A program made the translations under genes and the position numbers. This document shows, piece by piece, positions 7,979-16,140 of a DNA stretch of 45,776 nt; the stretch's first letter is position 1, and each line of letters opens with the position of its first letter. Source of the DNA: Prevotella sp. UBA4268 (lineage in GTDB: Bacteria; Bacteroidota; Bacteroidia; Bacteroidales; Bacteroidaceae); contig DGWC01000015.1 in NCBI GenBank assembly GCA_002395135.1, forward strand, positions 1 through 45,776. Direction: 5' to 3'. The notes under the pieces were generated by a model. It saw nothing but the letters and a program-made list of their open reading frames with translations, was not told where the DNA came from and ran no database searches.

Positions 7979-9268
7979 ATGAAAAAAACATTACGCTTTT
8001 TTGCCATGGCTGTTTTTGCCATGATTGCAAGTTCGGCATTTGCTGCAAATGAGGTGGGATATAAGTTCTCGCTTTCATCAGGCAACGCAAAGTTTTACTA
8101 CGAGGTTCTTACTGTTTACCAAGCAGCAACAGAAGAAAGTACAGAGGTATATGGAACAGTTAGACTGTACAAGTTTGTGCAAGATAGCGAAAACCCTGTG
8201 ACAGAAATCGGTAGTAATCGCTCTCTTGGATTCAAACTTTCCTCCATTGGATCATTCTACGTTGTAGAAATCGCTGATGGAGTATTCAAGGACCAAACTG
8301 ACATTAAAACTATTGGAAATTCATCGAAACTAACCAAAATTGGTGCAAGCGCCTTTGAGGGATGCACCGCACTGGAGACATTCAGTCCCGCCAATGCCTG
8401 TACTAATATTGCAGAATTCGGCGACAGAGCATTCTATGGCTGCACAAGTCTTTATCAGTTAGGCAACACCGAGAATTCTGTCAAGTTCTGTACTTCTAGT
8501 GGAGCAGGTTCAGCCACCGTGGGCGAAAGTGCTTTTGAAGGTTGCACAAGCATCAAAAGACTCGCAAACACCTTAAACCTTGCAGGAATTGGAGAGAATG
8601 CCTTTAAGGGTTGTACAGCACTCAACCAAATTGGAAACGGCGGAAGCGATCTGGCAAAATGCCCAGACGTACCAGCCACAGCATTCGACGAATGCCCGTT
8701 CTCAAAAGTTACCGTTGGCTCTACCGGATTTGCTACCTTTACAGCCCATTGGCTGCCATTTGACTTCTCTAACACGAACATCAAGGCATACAAGGCTTCT
8801 GTCAGCGGCACTGGCATCACACTGACAAGAGTGAATACCGTGACCAATGGCGAGGGCGTATTGCTCTATGCTGAGGGTGGTGCTGAGGAGTTTGTCCCCG
8901 TGAAGGGCGGCACTGTAAGCAAGAACGATGGCAATGCATTCGTGGGAGTTACTGAGGACATCGAAGCACTTGCTTCTGAAGACAACGGCACCAACTACAT
9001 CCTGAACGATGGAGTCAACGGCGTTGGTTTCTATCTGGCAGCAGACAAGGCAGTGGCCGCAGGCAAGGCTTATCTGAAAGTTCCCGCTGAAGGTGCAAAG
9101 AACTTCTACACCCTCACCATCGTTGACGATGAAATGACAACAGGCATCAGCGAAGTGAAAGCCAATGCACTGCTGAAGGACGTGATCTACAGCATCAGCG
9201 GCCAGCGCGTGGGCGACAACTACAAGGGCGTGGTGATTGTGAACGGAAAGAAAGTGTTGAAGAAATAA
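7979..9268 (+). CDS. Secreted BspA-like leucine-rich-repeat protein (LRR_5), first of a tandem pair
   Basis: A 429-residue exported protein. A signal peptide (MKKTLRFFAMAVFAMIASSAFA) precedes an N-terminal beta region beginning GYKFSLSSGNAKF. LRR_5 repeats at about 115-230 show the repeated core IGxxAFxGCTxL (GASAFEGCTAL, GDRAFYGCTSL, GESAFEGCTSI, GENAFKGCTAL). A beta domain follows from about 240 (VGSTGFATFTAHWLPFDF). The tail ISGQRVGDNYKGVVIVNGKK is shared with the proteins at 9703 and 10955 and resembles the C-terminal tail of many secreted Prevotella proteins. LRR_5 proteins in this group act as surface adhesins or binding proteins; the ligand here is unknown. The gene begins the cluster and carries the shared activator element upstream. 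Confidence 0.85.
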   Translation: MKKTLRFFAMAVFAMIASSAFAANEVGYKFSLSSGNAKFYYEVLTVYQAATEESTEVYGTVRLYKFVQDSENPVTEIGSNRSLGFKLSSIGSFYVVEIADGVFKDQTDIKTIGNSSKLTKIGASAFEGCTALETFSPANACTNIAEFGDRAFYGCTSLYQLGNTENSVKFCTSSGAGSATVGESAFEGCTSIKRLANTLNLAGIGENAFKGCTALNQIGNGGSDLAKCPDVPATAFDECPFSKVTVGSTGFATFTAHWLPFDFSNTNIKAYKASVSGTGITLTRVNTVTNGEGVLLYAEGGAEEFVPVKGGTVSKNDGNAFVGVTEDIEALASEDNGTNYILNDGVNGVGFYLAADKAVAAGKAYLKVPAEGAKNFYTLTIVDDEMTTGISEVKANALLKDVIYSISGQRVGDNYKGVVIVNGKKVLKK

Positions 9269-9315
9269 GTGTGTATGGCACTCAAACAAAGATTACCCAA
9301 TAAAACTATAATAAC

Positions 9316-9501
9316 ATGAAAAAAGAATATATTCACCCTACGACAGCCATCAAGATGATGGAGAGCGAGGAAATGTTAACAGGTTCTGAAATCCTGAAAA
9401 TCAACGAGGACGGCCAAAGCGGCTACGGAATCCTGCAGAACGAGGATGCCAACGGTGCCGCCATGGGCAAACAAGGTATCTGGATATACATGGAAGACTA
9501 A
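9316..9501 (+). CDS. 61-residue peptide of the MKKxYxxP...ML.GS type
   Basis: A short gene 47 bp after the first LRR gene, with an ATG preceded by an A-rich stretch (AAAACTATAATAAC). The protein begins MKKEYIHPTTAIKMMESEEM followed by LTGSEI, then a Gly/Asn/Asp-rich tail ending GKQGIWIYMED. From memory, many small Prevotella and Bacteroides proteins share this layout: a basic start, a Pro near position 8 and a hydrophobic ML-(A/T)-GS boundary near 20-24. Their function is not known to me. There is no conventional signal peptide. It could be a leader-type precursor processed after the GS, or a small intracellular protein. It lies between secreted LRR genes and upstream of a cysteine protease, and is followed by a hairpin at 9561-9609. 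Confidence 0.7.
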   Translation: MKKEYIHPTTAIKMMESEEMLTGSEILKINEDGQSGYGILQNEDANGAAMGKQGIWIYMED

Positions 9502-9560
9502 ATAGCGATTAATTTGTAGGTATGCCGCTTTGCGGCGGGAGATGAAAGGCTTTATCGTTT

Positions 9561-9609
9561 GGGCGTCGCCTTCGCCAGAGACAACAGCCTGAAGGGTATC
9601 GCCTTTTTT
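9561..9609 (+). terminator. Probable terminator or attenuator between the 61-residue gene and the second LRR gene
   Basis: GGGCGTCGCCTTC (9561-9573) can pair imperfectly with GAAGGGTATCGCC (9591-9603), followed by six T. A smaller GCCGC/GCGGC hairpin lies just upstream at 9525. No clear TAnnTTTG box follows before 9703, so downstream genes may depend on readthrough. Confidence 0.55.
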
Positions 9610-9702
9610 CTCCTTTTGCTTTACGAATGCCCTTTAGTTTTCACTCATCATCATCGCCGAGATACACCTTATTTATATAATACACAACTAAAAACATTGA
9701 TT

Positions 9703-10914
9703 ATGAAAAAAAGTTTACGCGTTTTATTCCTGGCCGCACTCACTCTTTTGTGCGCCGCAACAGCAAATGCCGCTGAAGCCAATACCGAAGGTTATAAGTT
9801 TTCTATTAAGTCAAGTGGAGCCACATTCGCATTCGAAGTGCTGACACCGTGTGAGATTAACGGTGAAGACGTAACCTACGGTGATATCAAACTCTACAAA
9901 TTCACACAGGCAGAGGAGACACCGCTCACCGAAGTAAAGACGAGTTACGTATCAGCACTTGCCCTTACCTCGGGCTATAAATACCATGTCACCGAGATTG
10001 CCGACGAAGTTTTCAAAGGCCAGACCGACATCAAGAAGATTGCTGCCTGCACGTATGTGAAGAAAGTAGGCGCAAGTGCCTTCGAGGGATGCACCGCCCT
10101 GACCGGCAACCTGGAGTTCCCGTCGATAGAAGAAATCGGCGACAACGCCTTTAAAGGCTGCTCTGCCTCGGGCTTGAAGATTTATTTCCTTACGAGCAAA
10201 GTGCCTACCGTGGGCACCGATGCCTTCACAGGACTGGGCTCTGACGCACAGATCCGCTTCAGCCTGTCGCTGGTAAAGCCCGAGCATGTAACGGCTTTCT
10301 CTGCCTATAGTGACCTGTTGTATGTGTATTTCACCTTCCCCGTGGCCACCGAGAAGATCAAGATTCTGAGTTGCCAGGTGCCGGTGAAGTTGAGCAATCC
10401 CGAGTCAAACCTGAACATCTGGTATGTGAAGAATGCAACCGAGACCGCCGACGGTGTCACCGTTGAGACCGAAAAACTGAAGACCGGCGAATACAACATC
10501 CCGGCAAACACAGCCCTGATTTATCAGTATCACGGCACGGCAACCACATCGGCAGCCTACGGAAGAAAGATTCTCACGTCAGAACCCTCCGTTTCTTACA
10601 CCAACCTGCTCACGGCCAATGCCAAGAAAGTAACATTGCCCGCATCCGACAGCAACACCCGCTACTATGTGTTCACACCTGCTGATCCTGCCGACGGCAG
10701 TGAATCAGCCGACGTTACCACCTTCACCAAGGTAACTGAGGACACCGAAGTGGCAGCAGGCAGAGGCTATCTCATGTTAGGAACCGCTACAGGCATCAGC
10801 GAAGTGAATGCCGACAAGGACAACAGCGCCGTTTACGACCTGAACGGTGTGCGCGTGAATAACCCCAAGAAGGGTGTGTTCATCATGGGCGGAAAGAAAG
10901 TTGTGTTGAAATAA
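9703..10914 (+). CDS. Secreted BspA-like leucine-rich-repeat protein, second of the tandem pair
   Basis: A 403-residue exported protein with signal peptide MKKSLRVLFLAALTLLCAATANA. The frame is open from 9559, but the signal peptide fixes the start at 9703. It is a paralog of the protein at 7979: the N-terminal region EGYKFSIKSSGATFAFEVLT, the block TEIADEVFKGQTDIKKI and the LRR core GASAFEGCTALTG match closely. It has only two or three LRR_5 units (about 115-185), then a different beta-rich middle (about 200-360). The C-terminal tail VYDLNGVRVNNPKKGVFIMG belongs to the same class as its neighbours. It stops 40 bp before the C10 protease and is probably cotranscribed with it. The likely role is surface binding; the ligand is unknown. 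Confidence 0.82.
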   Translation: MKKSLRVLFLAALTLLCAATANAAEANTEGYKFSIKSSGATFAFEVLTPCEINGEDVTYGDIKLYKFTQAEETPLTEVKTSYVSALALTSGYKYHVTEIADEVFKGQTDIKKIAACTYVKKVGASAFEGCTALTGNLEFPSIEEIGDNAFKGCSASGLKIYFLTSKVPTVGTDAFTGLGSDAQIRFSLSLVKPEHVTAFSAYSDLLYVYFTFPVATEKIKILSCQVPVKLSNPESNLNIWYVKNATETADGVTVETEKLKTGEYNIPANTALIYQYHGTATTSAAYGRKILTSEPSVSYTNLLTANAKKVTLPASDSNTRYYVFTPADPADGSESADVTTFTKVTEDTEVAAGRGYLMLGTATGISEVNADKDNSAVYDLNGVRVNNPKKGVFIMGGKKVVLK

Positions 10915-10954
10915 GCCTGTCATCAGAGGGCTCACTTAAAACAAAAGGAACGAC

Positions 10955-12700
10955 ATGAACAAGAGAACGATGATTGCTGCCATGCTCTTGGCGGCGGGGG
11001 TTCTGTCCGCCATGGCACAGATGCGAACCGACGATGAGATGTTATCAATTGCCAGAAAGCAACTGAACACGCAAAACATGGCAAAGCGCCAGATGGGAAA
11101 CAACGAAAACCAGACGCTGGCCACCGTGGCAGAAGACAGTCAATACAAGATGTTTGCCGGCAACGGGGGATATGTCATCGTGGCGCGCAACGAGGCTTTC
11201 AGCCCCATCATCGGCTACAGCAATGAGTCGGACGGCCTCATCGAAATCCCTTGTTGCATGCAAGACTGCCTTGACATGATCAACGAGAACCTGGAGGTGA
11301 GGGCCGGAAACGGCATCAAGGCAAAGGCAACAGGCAAGGACAATGCCACCTACGAAGTGGTTAGTCCGCTGCTCACCACCTACTGGCAGCAGGGCAGTCC
11401 CTACAATCTGAAGTGCCCCGCCGACTATACGGGCAAGACTTCGCTCACGGGATGCGTGGCCACAGCCATGGCCATGGTGGTGAGGTATTTCAAATACCCC
11501 TCGTCGGTGAGCAACAAATCGGTGGCTTATGCCTACAAGACCGACTCCAAGGGAACTGCCAGCGACTCCGTTCACGTGACCATCAACAGCACCTACGACT
11601 GGAACAACATGCGCGACACCTATCCTTCGTCGGCTACCACGGCCGAGAAGAATGCCGTTTCGCAACTGATGTTCGACTGCGGTGCCGCGGCTGGGCTGAA
11701 CTACGGTTCAAGTGCCACCGGCGGAAGCGTCACCACAGCAGCCCGCAGGTTCTACGAAGTGTTCGGCTATGCTGCCGTGAACCACACGTCGAAAGACTAT
11801 TACACCGACTATGAATGGCGCCAACTGGTCTACGACCAACTCATGGCAGGATGCCCGCTGATGCACTCCGGCACCGACTCCGAGTTCGGAGGCCATGCCT
11901 TTGTGCTCGACGGCATCGATGCCGAGGGCATGGTGCACGTCAACTGGGGATGGGGAAAGAGCAGCGCCGGCTATTTCGACATGCTGGCCCTGACACCTAC
12001 CACCACCACGCGCTCGTATAATTTCAAGGCCAACGGATTCATCTACGGACTGAAGGCCGCGCCTCAACTGGGCGAAGGCGAGGAGCAGGAATACCAGTTG
12101 GTGGTGGGCAGAGGCACGGGCGACTACAAGAACGACTCTTATAACATCAGCATAAAGAACAACCGCGTCATCCTGAACACGGGCGGTGTGTTCAACTGGA
12201 CACCCGTACACTTCAAAGGATACACAGGTGTGCGCTATGAGAGTCTCGACGGCGGCAGCAACTATGATGTGCGCACGAAATCGCCCACCGGCGGTACCTA
12301 CGTGGCTCTCGACATCAACAGCCGCGTGGGCAAGAGTTATGGAGGCTATGATGCCGACCACGACCAGACGCCTTCGGGCATCAAACCCGGCAAATACCGC
12401 GTGTTCTTCGCCTGTTTCAACGACGACAAGAACAACCTGAAATACCGCAGCCCCATCCGCCAGCGCTATGAAGGAGCGATTTATTGGGAACTCACCGTGG
12501 CCGACGACGGCACCCTCACGCTGAGCGACAAAAAGGTGGCCAACAGTCCTGAGACGGTTATCCCCACCGGCATCGCCAGCATTCCGACAGGCCGCGAAGC
12601 AGTTCGCGACAATAAGACCTACAATCTGAACGGCCAGCGCGTAAACGACAGTTACAAGGGCATCATCATCCGCAACGGCAGGAAGATATTCCGCAAATAG
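10955..12700 (+). CDS. Secreted C10 cysteine protease (streptopain/interpain type)
   Basis: A 581-residue exported protease. The order is signal peptide (MNKRTMIAAMLLAAGVLSAMAQ), a prodomain to about 140 (including GYVIVARNEAFSPIIGYS, typical of C10 propeptides), the C10 catalytic domain (about 145-370), a beta domain, and a C-terminal tail YNLNGQRVNDSYKGIIIRNG. The catalytic pair is Cys167 in LTGCVATAMAM and His314 in GGHAFVLDG; the following NWGWGK matches the conserved Trp region. Streptopain (SpeB) and Prevotella interpain A belong to this family and are made as self-inhibited zymogens. The tail is shared with both LRR proteins upstream, which suggests the same export or anchoring route. 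A strong hairpin at 12721-12770 ends the cluster. Substrate unknown. Confidence 0.92.
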   Translation: MNKRTMIAAMLLAAGVLSAMAQMRTDDEMLSIARKQLNTQNMAKRQMGNNENQTLATVAEDSQYKMFAGNGGYVIVARNEAFSPIIGYSNESDGLIEIPCCMQDCLDMINENLEVRAGNGIKAKATGKDNATYEVVSPLLTTYWQQGSPYNLKCPADYTGKTSLTGCVATAMAMVVRYFKYPSSVSNKSVAYAYKTDSKGTASDSVHVTINSTYDWNNMRDTYPSSATTAEKNAVSQLMFDCGAAAGLNYGSSATGGSVTTAARRFYEVFGYAAVNHTSKDYYTDYEWRQLVYDQLMAGCPLMHSGTDSEFGGHAFVLDGIDAEGMVHVNWGWGKSSAGYFDMLALTPTTTTRSYNFKANGFIYGLKAAPQLGEGEEQEYQLVVGRGTGDYKNDSYNISIKNNRVILNTGGVFNWTPVHFKGYTGVRYESLDGGSNYDVRTKSPTGGTYVALDINSRVGKSYGGYDADHDQTPSGIKPGKYRVFFACFNDDKNNLKYRSPIRQRYEGAIYWELTVADDGTLTLSDKKVANSPETVIPTGIASIPTGREAVRDNKTYNLNGQRVNDSYKGIIIRNGRKIFRK

Positions 12701-12720
12701 CGAGCGGGCAGTCAAACAAC

Positions 12721-12770
12721 AAGAAACCCCAGTGACTCCATCATGCAGGAATCGCTGGGGTTTCTTCTTT
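12721..12770. terminator. Strong terminator between convergent genes
   Basis: AAGAAACCCCAG (12721-12732) pairs perfectly with CTGGGGTTTCTT (12755-12766). The stem extends inward through AGTGACTCC and GGAATCGCT with one wobble and one mismatch, leaving a loop of about eight bases. TTCTTTT follows on the plus strand. It serves the C10 protease and may also serve the minus-strand amidase ending at 12807. Confidence 0.85.
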
Positions 12771-12806
12771 TCTGCCGGAGGAAAGGCGGCAGCAGGCCGC
12801 TCTCCG

Positions 12807-14033
12807 TTAATTGATCCGCACGCTGTGGCTGTTTCCTATCTTGGCATACTCATCAGCCACGAAACGGTCCACCCAGTCGTAATACTCTTTCAGTTTGCGC
12901 TCGTCAATCTTGTTGTGCTTGTAGAACGACTTCTGCAGTTTCTCGCCGCGCTTCACAATCTCGTCTTCCACGGGCTGTATCTGCTGCAGAATGCCGGTGC
13001 CGGCCTTGTTGATGAGCCTGCCCAGGCGGATATAGTTCTGTCCGTCGCTGTATTCCAGTGGCCATATATAACTCTTAAACGCCGTTGACCAGTCAACCAG
13101 CAGGCATCTGCCGCCCTCGTCCCTGCGCACACACTGCGGCAGTTGGCTGGCGGGAGCCGTCCAGATGGGGATGGTGACCGTGGCCATCGGGCTGGCAATG
13201 CACGTCCATCCGGTGGTGAGCAGCGGGTTCTCGCCATTCTTCACACCCTGTACGATGTAGGCCGAAGCCGTGGTATAGCGGGGAATGAAGTCGCAGAAAT
13301 AGACAATGTCCTCGGCATTCTCGTCGGCAGGCATCTGGTCATAGAGGTTCACCTTGGTCATACCGTGCTCCAGGCAGCGTGCCATCTTCAACAGCGAGCG
13401 CCATCCCAGTTGCTTCTTCTGATAGTCTTCCTCCAGAATCTCCACCGCCTTGTTATAGCGGGCGAAGCCCTTACCCTCCTTGATGTCTCCGCTCATGCTG
13501 AAGTTGGAGCGCACGATATATCCGTGGGGAGCCACCGTGGGATCGTCAACGTCGTATTTCTTGTAGCCCAGATGACCGCATTCGAAATAGGCAGCATGCC
13601 CCTGCGCGTCCATTACGCCGTAGTTGCTGCCATAGGAGAAGTATTTCATTTCGGCAATCATCGCCTCAAACTCATCCACCGTAGAGCAGCGCTCCAGCGC
13701 CCAGCACATGATGTTGCCGCGGGCCAGCGGGTTGTCGGTCTTCTGCAGCAGGTTGTACGAGGTGGAGTTCATCACGGCAAGTCCCACCTCGTTCTGCCCG
13801 TACATCACGCCGCGGTCGCTATCGTCCTCGATAGGCACCACGGCAATCCACGCATACTTGGCAGAGTCACCGCTCACATACACGTTGTTCATCCTGCTGC
13901 TGTCGCGGTTCTTGAGCATCAGCGGGCGGCCGTCAATAGTATATCTGCCACTGATAATGGCAGTGGTGCATGCCATTGCCTCTGGCACTACGGCAAGCAT
14001 GAGCAGCATGGCTGCTAACTTTATGATTCTCAT
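12807..14033 (-). CDS. Exported Ntn amidase, C45/choloylglycine hydrolase-like (paralog 1)
   Basis: A 408-residue N-terminal-nucleophile hydrolase of the linear amide C-N hydrolase group (bile salt hydrolase, penicillin V acylase, isopenicillin-N acyltransferase relatives). The signal peptide ends EAMA and the next residue is Cys22 (AMA-CTTAIISG). Signal peptidase I cleavage would therefore expose the catalytic cysteine directly. Other hallmarks are LKNRD, the GQNEVGLAVMN strand and SNYGVMDAQG. It is clearly paralogous to the protein at 25635 along its whole length. A -7 box at 14097-14090 selects the ATG at 14033. It is divergent from the TPR/AraC regulator and convergent with the C10 protease. 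Substrate could be an N-acyl amino acid, peptide or conjugated bile acid; the sequence does not decide. Confidence 0.82.
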   Translation of the reverse strand: MRIIKLAAMLLMLAVVPEAMACTTAIISGRYTIDGRPLMLKNRDSSRMNNVYVSGDSAKYAWIAVVPIEDDSDRGVMYGQNEVGLAVMNSTSYNLLQKTDNPLARGNIMCWALERCSTVDEFEAMIAEMKYFSYGSNYGVMDAQGHAAYFECGHLGYKKYDVDDPTVAPHGYIVRSNFSMSGDIKEGKGFARYNKAVEILEEDYQKKQLGWRSLLKMARCLEHGMTKVNLYDQMPADENAEDIVYFCDFIPRYTTASAYIVQGVKNGENPLLTTGWTCIASPMATVTIPIWTAPASQLPQCVRRDEGGRCLLVDWSTAFKSYIWPLEYSDGQNYIRLGRLINKAGTGILQQIQPVEDEIVKRGEKLQKSFYKHNKIDERKLKEYYDWVDRFVADEYAKIGNSHSVRIN

Positions 14034-14089
14034 GTATTGCTTATTTGAATTAACAGATTGTTTGTTTCTAAGATTCGATATTCTCAATA

Positions 14090-14097
14090 CAAAGATA
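14090..14097 (-). promoter_or_regulatory. -7 box (TATCTTTG) of the first Ntn amidase
   Basis: On the minus strand TATCTTTG at 14097-14090 lies about 57 bp before the ATG at 14033, and within the upstream open frame that begins at 14120, excluding that earlier start. Confidence 0.7.
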
Positions 14098-14144
14098 ATA
14101 AATAAATAGGTATTATGCAACCCCCCACCTTTAATTGGGATATA

Positions 14145-14164
14145 TTTTCCCCATGTTGGGAAAA
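14145..14164. promoter_or_regulatory. Palindrome between divergent promoters
   Basis: TTTTCCC (14145-14151), a 6-base centre, then GGGAAAA (14158-14164) form a perfect 7-bp dyad between the divergent -7 boxes at 14097 and 14235. It could be an operator for one or both genes. No protein can be assigned. Confidence 0.35.
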
Positions 14165-14234
14165 AGTTTCTTAATCAGTACATTTTTTTGATGTTTTTTG
14201 TACGCCTTCGTACTCATTTTCCGGAAAAAATCTG

Positions 14235-14242
14235 TATATTTG
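14235..14242 (+). promoter_or_regulatory. -7 box (TATATTTG) of the TPR/AraC regulator
   Basis: TATATTTG matches TAnnTTTG, about 55 bp before the ATG at 14297. It excludes the ATG at 14198. Confidence 0.7.
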
Positions 14243-14296
14243 CATTGGTTTACACGGCAAACACAACTTATATCCCGACACTCAAAGAGATTACTG

Positions 14297-16045
14297 ATGA
14301 AAAGACTACTCCTGATTATACACGTACTGCTGTTGCTTCTGGCATCTTCGTGCCAGAAGCATGCAGCCATTTCCAGCAAGGAAACCACTGCCGAAAGCAT
14401 ACTCACCATCCAACATATCAACGACTTGCGCGCAGAACTGCCCGCTGACAGCATCATCGCCTTGATTGACAGCGCCCAGCAGGCAGGCTCCATTGCACCC
14501 TGGCGCGCCGACAGCATGAAGGCCAGTATCTGCCTTGACAGTTACTATGACCTGAACAAGAGCATCGACTATGCAACGCACGCACTCTCATACGACGAAG
14601 TAACCAACAACCCGCAACGCCATCTGCAGATGCTCGTCCTCACCTCTCAGATCGAGGTGAGCCTGGGAAGATATTCCGAGTGCATCCGCTTCAGCGACGA
14701 GGGATGCTCACTGGCCGACCAGTTGAAAGACAACTACTCGATGGCGCGCCTCATGCTGAATGCCGGCTACAGCATGTATTTCATGAAAGAAAAGAGCAAG
14801 GGACTCGACTATATGCTGCGTGCCCAGCAAATGCTCAAGGAAATGGACACACAGGAAGCGCAGCGCACACTCTCCTACTGCTACGGACAAATGATGAACA
14901 GCCTCTGGACCGACAATACCGACGAGGCCATCCAGCAGGGCAAGATGCGCGAGGCACTGCTCGAAACCATGGAGACACAGGCCGAGAGCCCGTCGCCCAA
15001 ATACCTCGACACACAACGAGGACTCACATTCTCGAAGATGGCCGACTTCTACGCGCTGAAGAAAGACTTCGGTGAGGCAAGGCTCTATGAACAGAAATTC
15101 AGAAAGACAAACCTCTCGCAGACGGCACGCGGCAACAACCTCATCCTGGACTACTACTGCACGCTCGGCGACTTCGCCCGAGCACAGCAGGCCTACTACA
15201 AGTCGCTGCCCTACTGGGAGCACAAAGACACCTTCTGCACCCGCTATGCCAGCGTGCTGGGCATGCTCGCCGACATCTGCCACAAAGAGGGACTGCTGCA
15301 AAAGGCTCTTGACTACCGCTCGCGGCAAGTACGCGTGAAAGACAGTCTGCTGCTCCGCGAAAACGAGAACGAAGCCATGCGCCTCTCTGCCGTCTACCAG
15401 ACCCATGACAAGGAGATTGCACTGGAGAAGAAGCGCGCCGACGCCCAGCGATACCTGATCTTCGCCGGGGCCGCCATCGTGCTCCTGCTGCTCGCGCTGG
15501 CATTTGCCTTCTATTCCTATCGCCAGCAGTTGCTCATGCTGCGCAAGAACAAACTGCTGATCAGCCAACTCGACACCATCAACGAATACCAGCAGGAAAT
15601 AGAAAAGAGCCAGCAACCCGTGAAAGCAGAAGAGAACAACACCGACGAACAGCAGAAACCGTCGGCTGCCAGCGGACAGCGGCGTGCCGCGCTCGTGCAG
15701 AAGTTCCGCCAGATTATCGACGAAGAGAAAGCCTATCTGCAACTTGACTTCAGCCGCGAGAAACTGCAACGGCTCATGGATGTGAGCAAGAACAGCCTCA
15801 CCCCCGTGCTCCACGAGGTGCTCGGCGACGCAGCCAACCTGTCGGACTACATCAACAGCAAACGCATTGCCCACGCCTGCAAACTGATTCGCGAAGATCC
15901 GCAGATGACCATTGACAACATCGCCATGAACAGCGGATTCTCCACCACCCGCAATTTCAGGCGCTACTTCAAGGCACAAACGGGCATGTCGCCCGCCGAA
16001 TACCGCGAGGCCCACCTCAATACCAATCCCACCGATTCAGAATAG
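14297..16045 (+). CDS. Membrane-bound TPR regulator with cytoplasmic AraC-type DNA-binding domain
   Basis: A 582-residue one-component regulator. Order: N-terminal signal with a lipobox-like LLASSC (Cys19), helical TPR-like repeats (about 60-370, for example YCTLGDFARAQQAYYKSLPY and HKEGLLQKALDYRSRQVRVK), a transmembrane helix at about 386-408 (LIFAGAAIVLLLLALAFAF), a coiled-coil linker, and a C-terminal AraC/XylS helix-turn-helix (about 480-575, IDNIAMNSGFSTTRNFRRYF then KAQTGMSPAEYR). This topology would place the TPR part in the periplasm and the DNA-binding part in the cytoplasm, linking an envelope signal to transcription. A lipid anchor together with a transmembrane helix would be unusual; the N-terminus may instead be a first membrane anchor. 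It lies between the LRR/C10 cluster and the RagAB locus, whose promoters share an upstream element, so it is the nearest candidate regulator. That link is inference. Confidence 0.85.
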   Translation: MKRLLLIIHVLLLLLASSCQKHAAISSKETTAESILTIQHINDLRAELPADSIIALIDSAQQAGSIAPWRADSMKASICLDSYYDLNKSIDYATHALSYDEVTNNPQRHLQMLVLTSQIEVSLGRYSECIRFSDEGCSLADQLKDNYSMARLMLNAGYSMYFMKEKSKGLDYMLRAQQMLKEMDTQEAQRTLSYCYGQMMNSLWTDNTDEAIQQGKMREALLETMETQAESPSPKYLDTQRGLTFSKMADFYALKKDFGEARLYEQKFRKTNLSQTARGNNLILDYYCTLGDFARAQQAYYKSLPYWEHKDTFCTRYASVLGMLADICHKEGLLQKALDYRSRQVRVKDSLLLRENENEAMRLSAVYQTHDKEIALEKKRADAQRYLIFAGAAIVLLLLALAFAFYSYRQQLLMLRKNKLLISQLDTINEYQQEIEKSQQPVKAEENNTDEQQKPSAASGQRRAALVQKFRQIIDEEKAYLQLDFSREKLQRLMDVSKNSLTPVLHEVLGDAANLSDYINSKRIAHACKLIREDPQMTIDNIAMNSGFSTTRNFRRYFKAQTGMSPAEYREAHLNTNPTDSE

Positions 16046-16057
16046 TGCGTAGCCAGC

Positions 16058-16098
16058 AAAGCGGCACGCCATTATTCTCAACAGGAAGTGCCGCTTTT
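16058..16098 (+). terminator. Hairpin terminator after the regulator
   Basis: AAAGCGGCAC (16058-16067) pairs with GTGCCGCTTT (16088-16097) and is followed by T. It begins 12 bp after the stop codon. A second hairpin (GAGCATCC at 16121 with GGATGCTC ending 16145) follows and runs into the repeat element. Confidence 0.75.
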
Positions 16099-16140
16099 CA
16101 TGGTCAGGAACACCGTTTTCGAGCATCCGAAGCAATGGGA

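Noticed and set aside
9510..9702. Riboswitch in the leader of the second LRR gene
   Set aside because: The GC-rich hairpins with a T run fit a terminator or attenuator; no known riboswitch core was recognised.
14708..16015. Minus-strand open frame of more than 400 codons opposite the TPR/AraC regulator
   Set aside because: The plus-strand product has TPR-like, transmembrane and AraC features and a proper promoter; the opposite translation is low-information shadow sequence.
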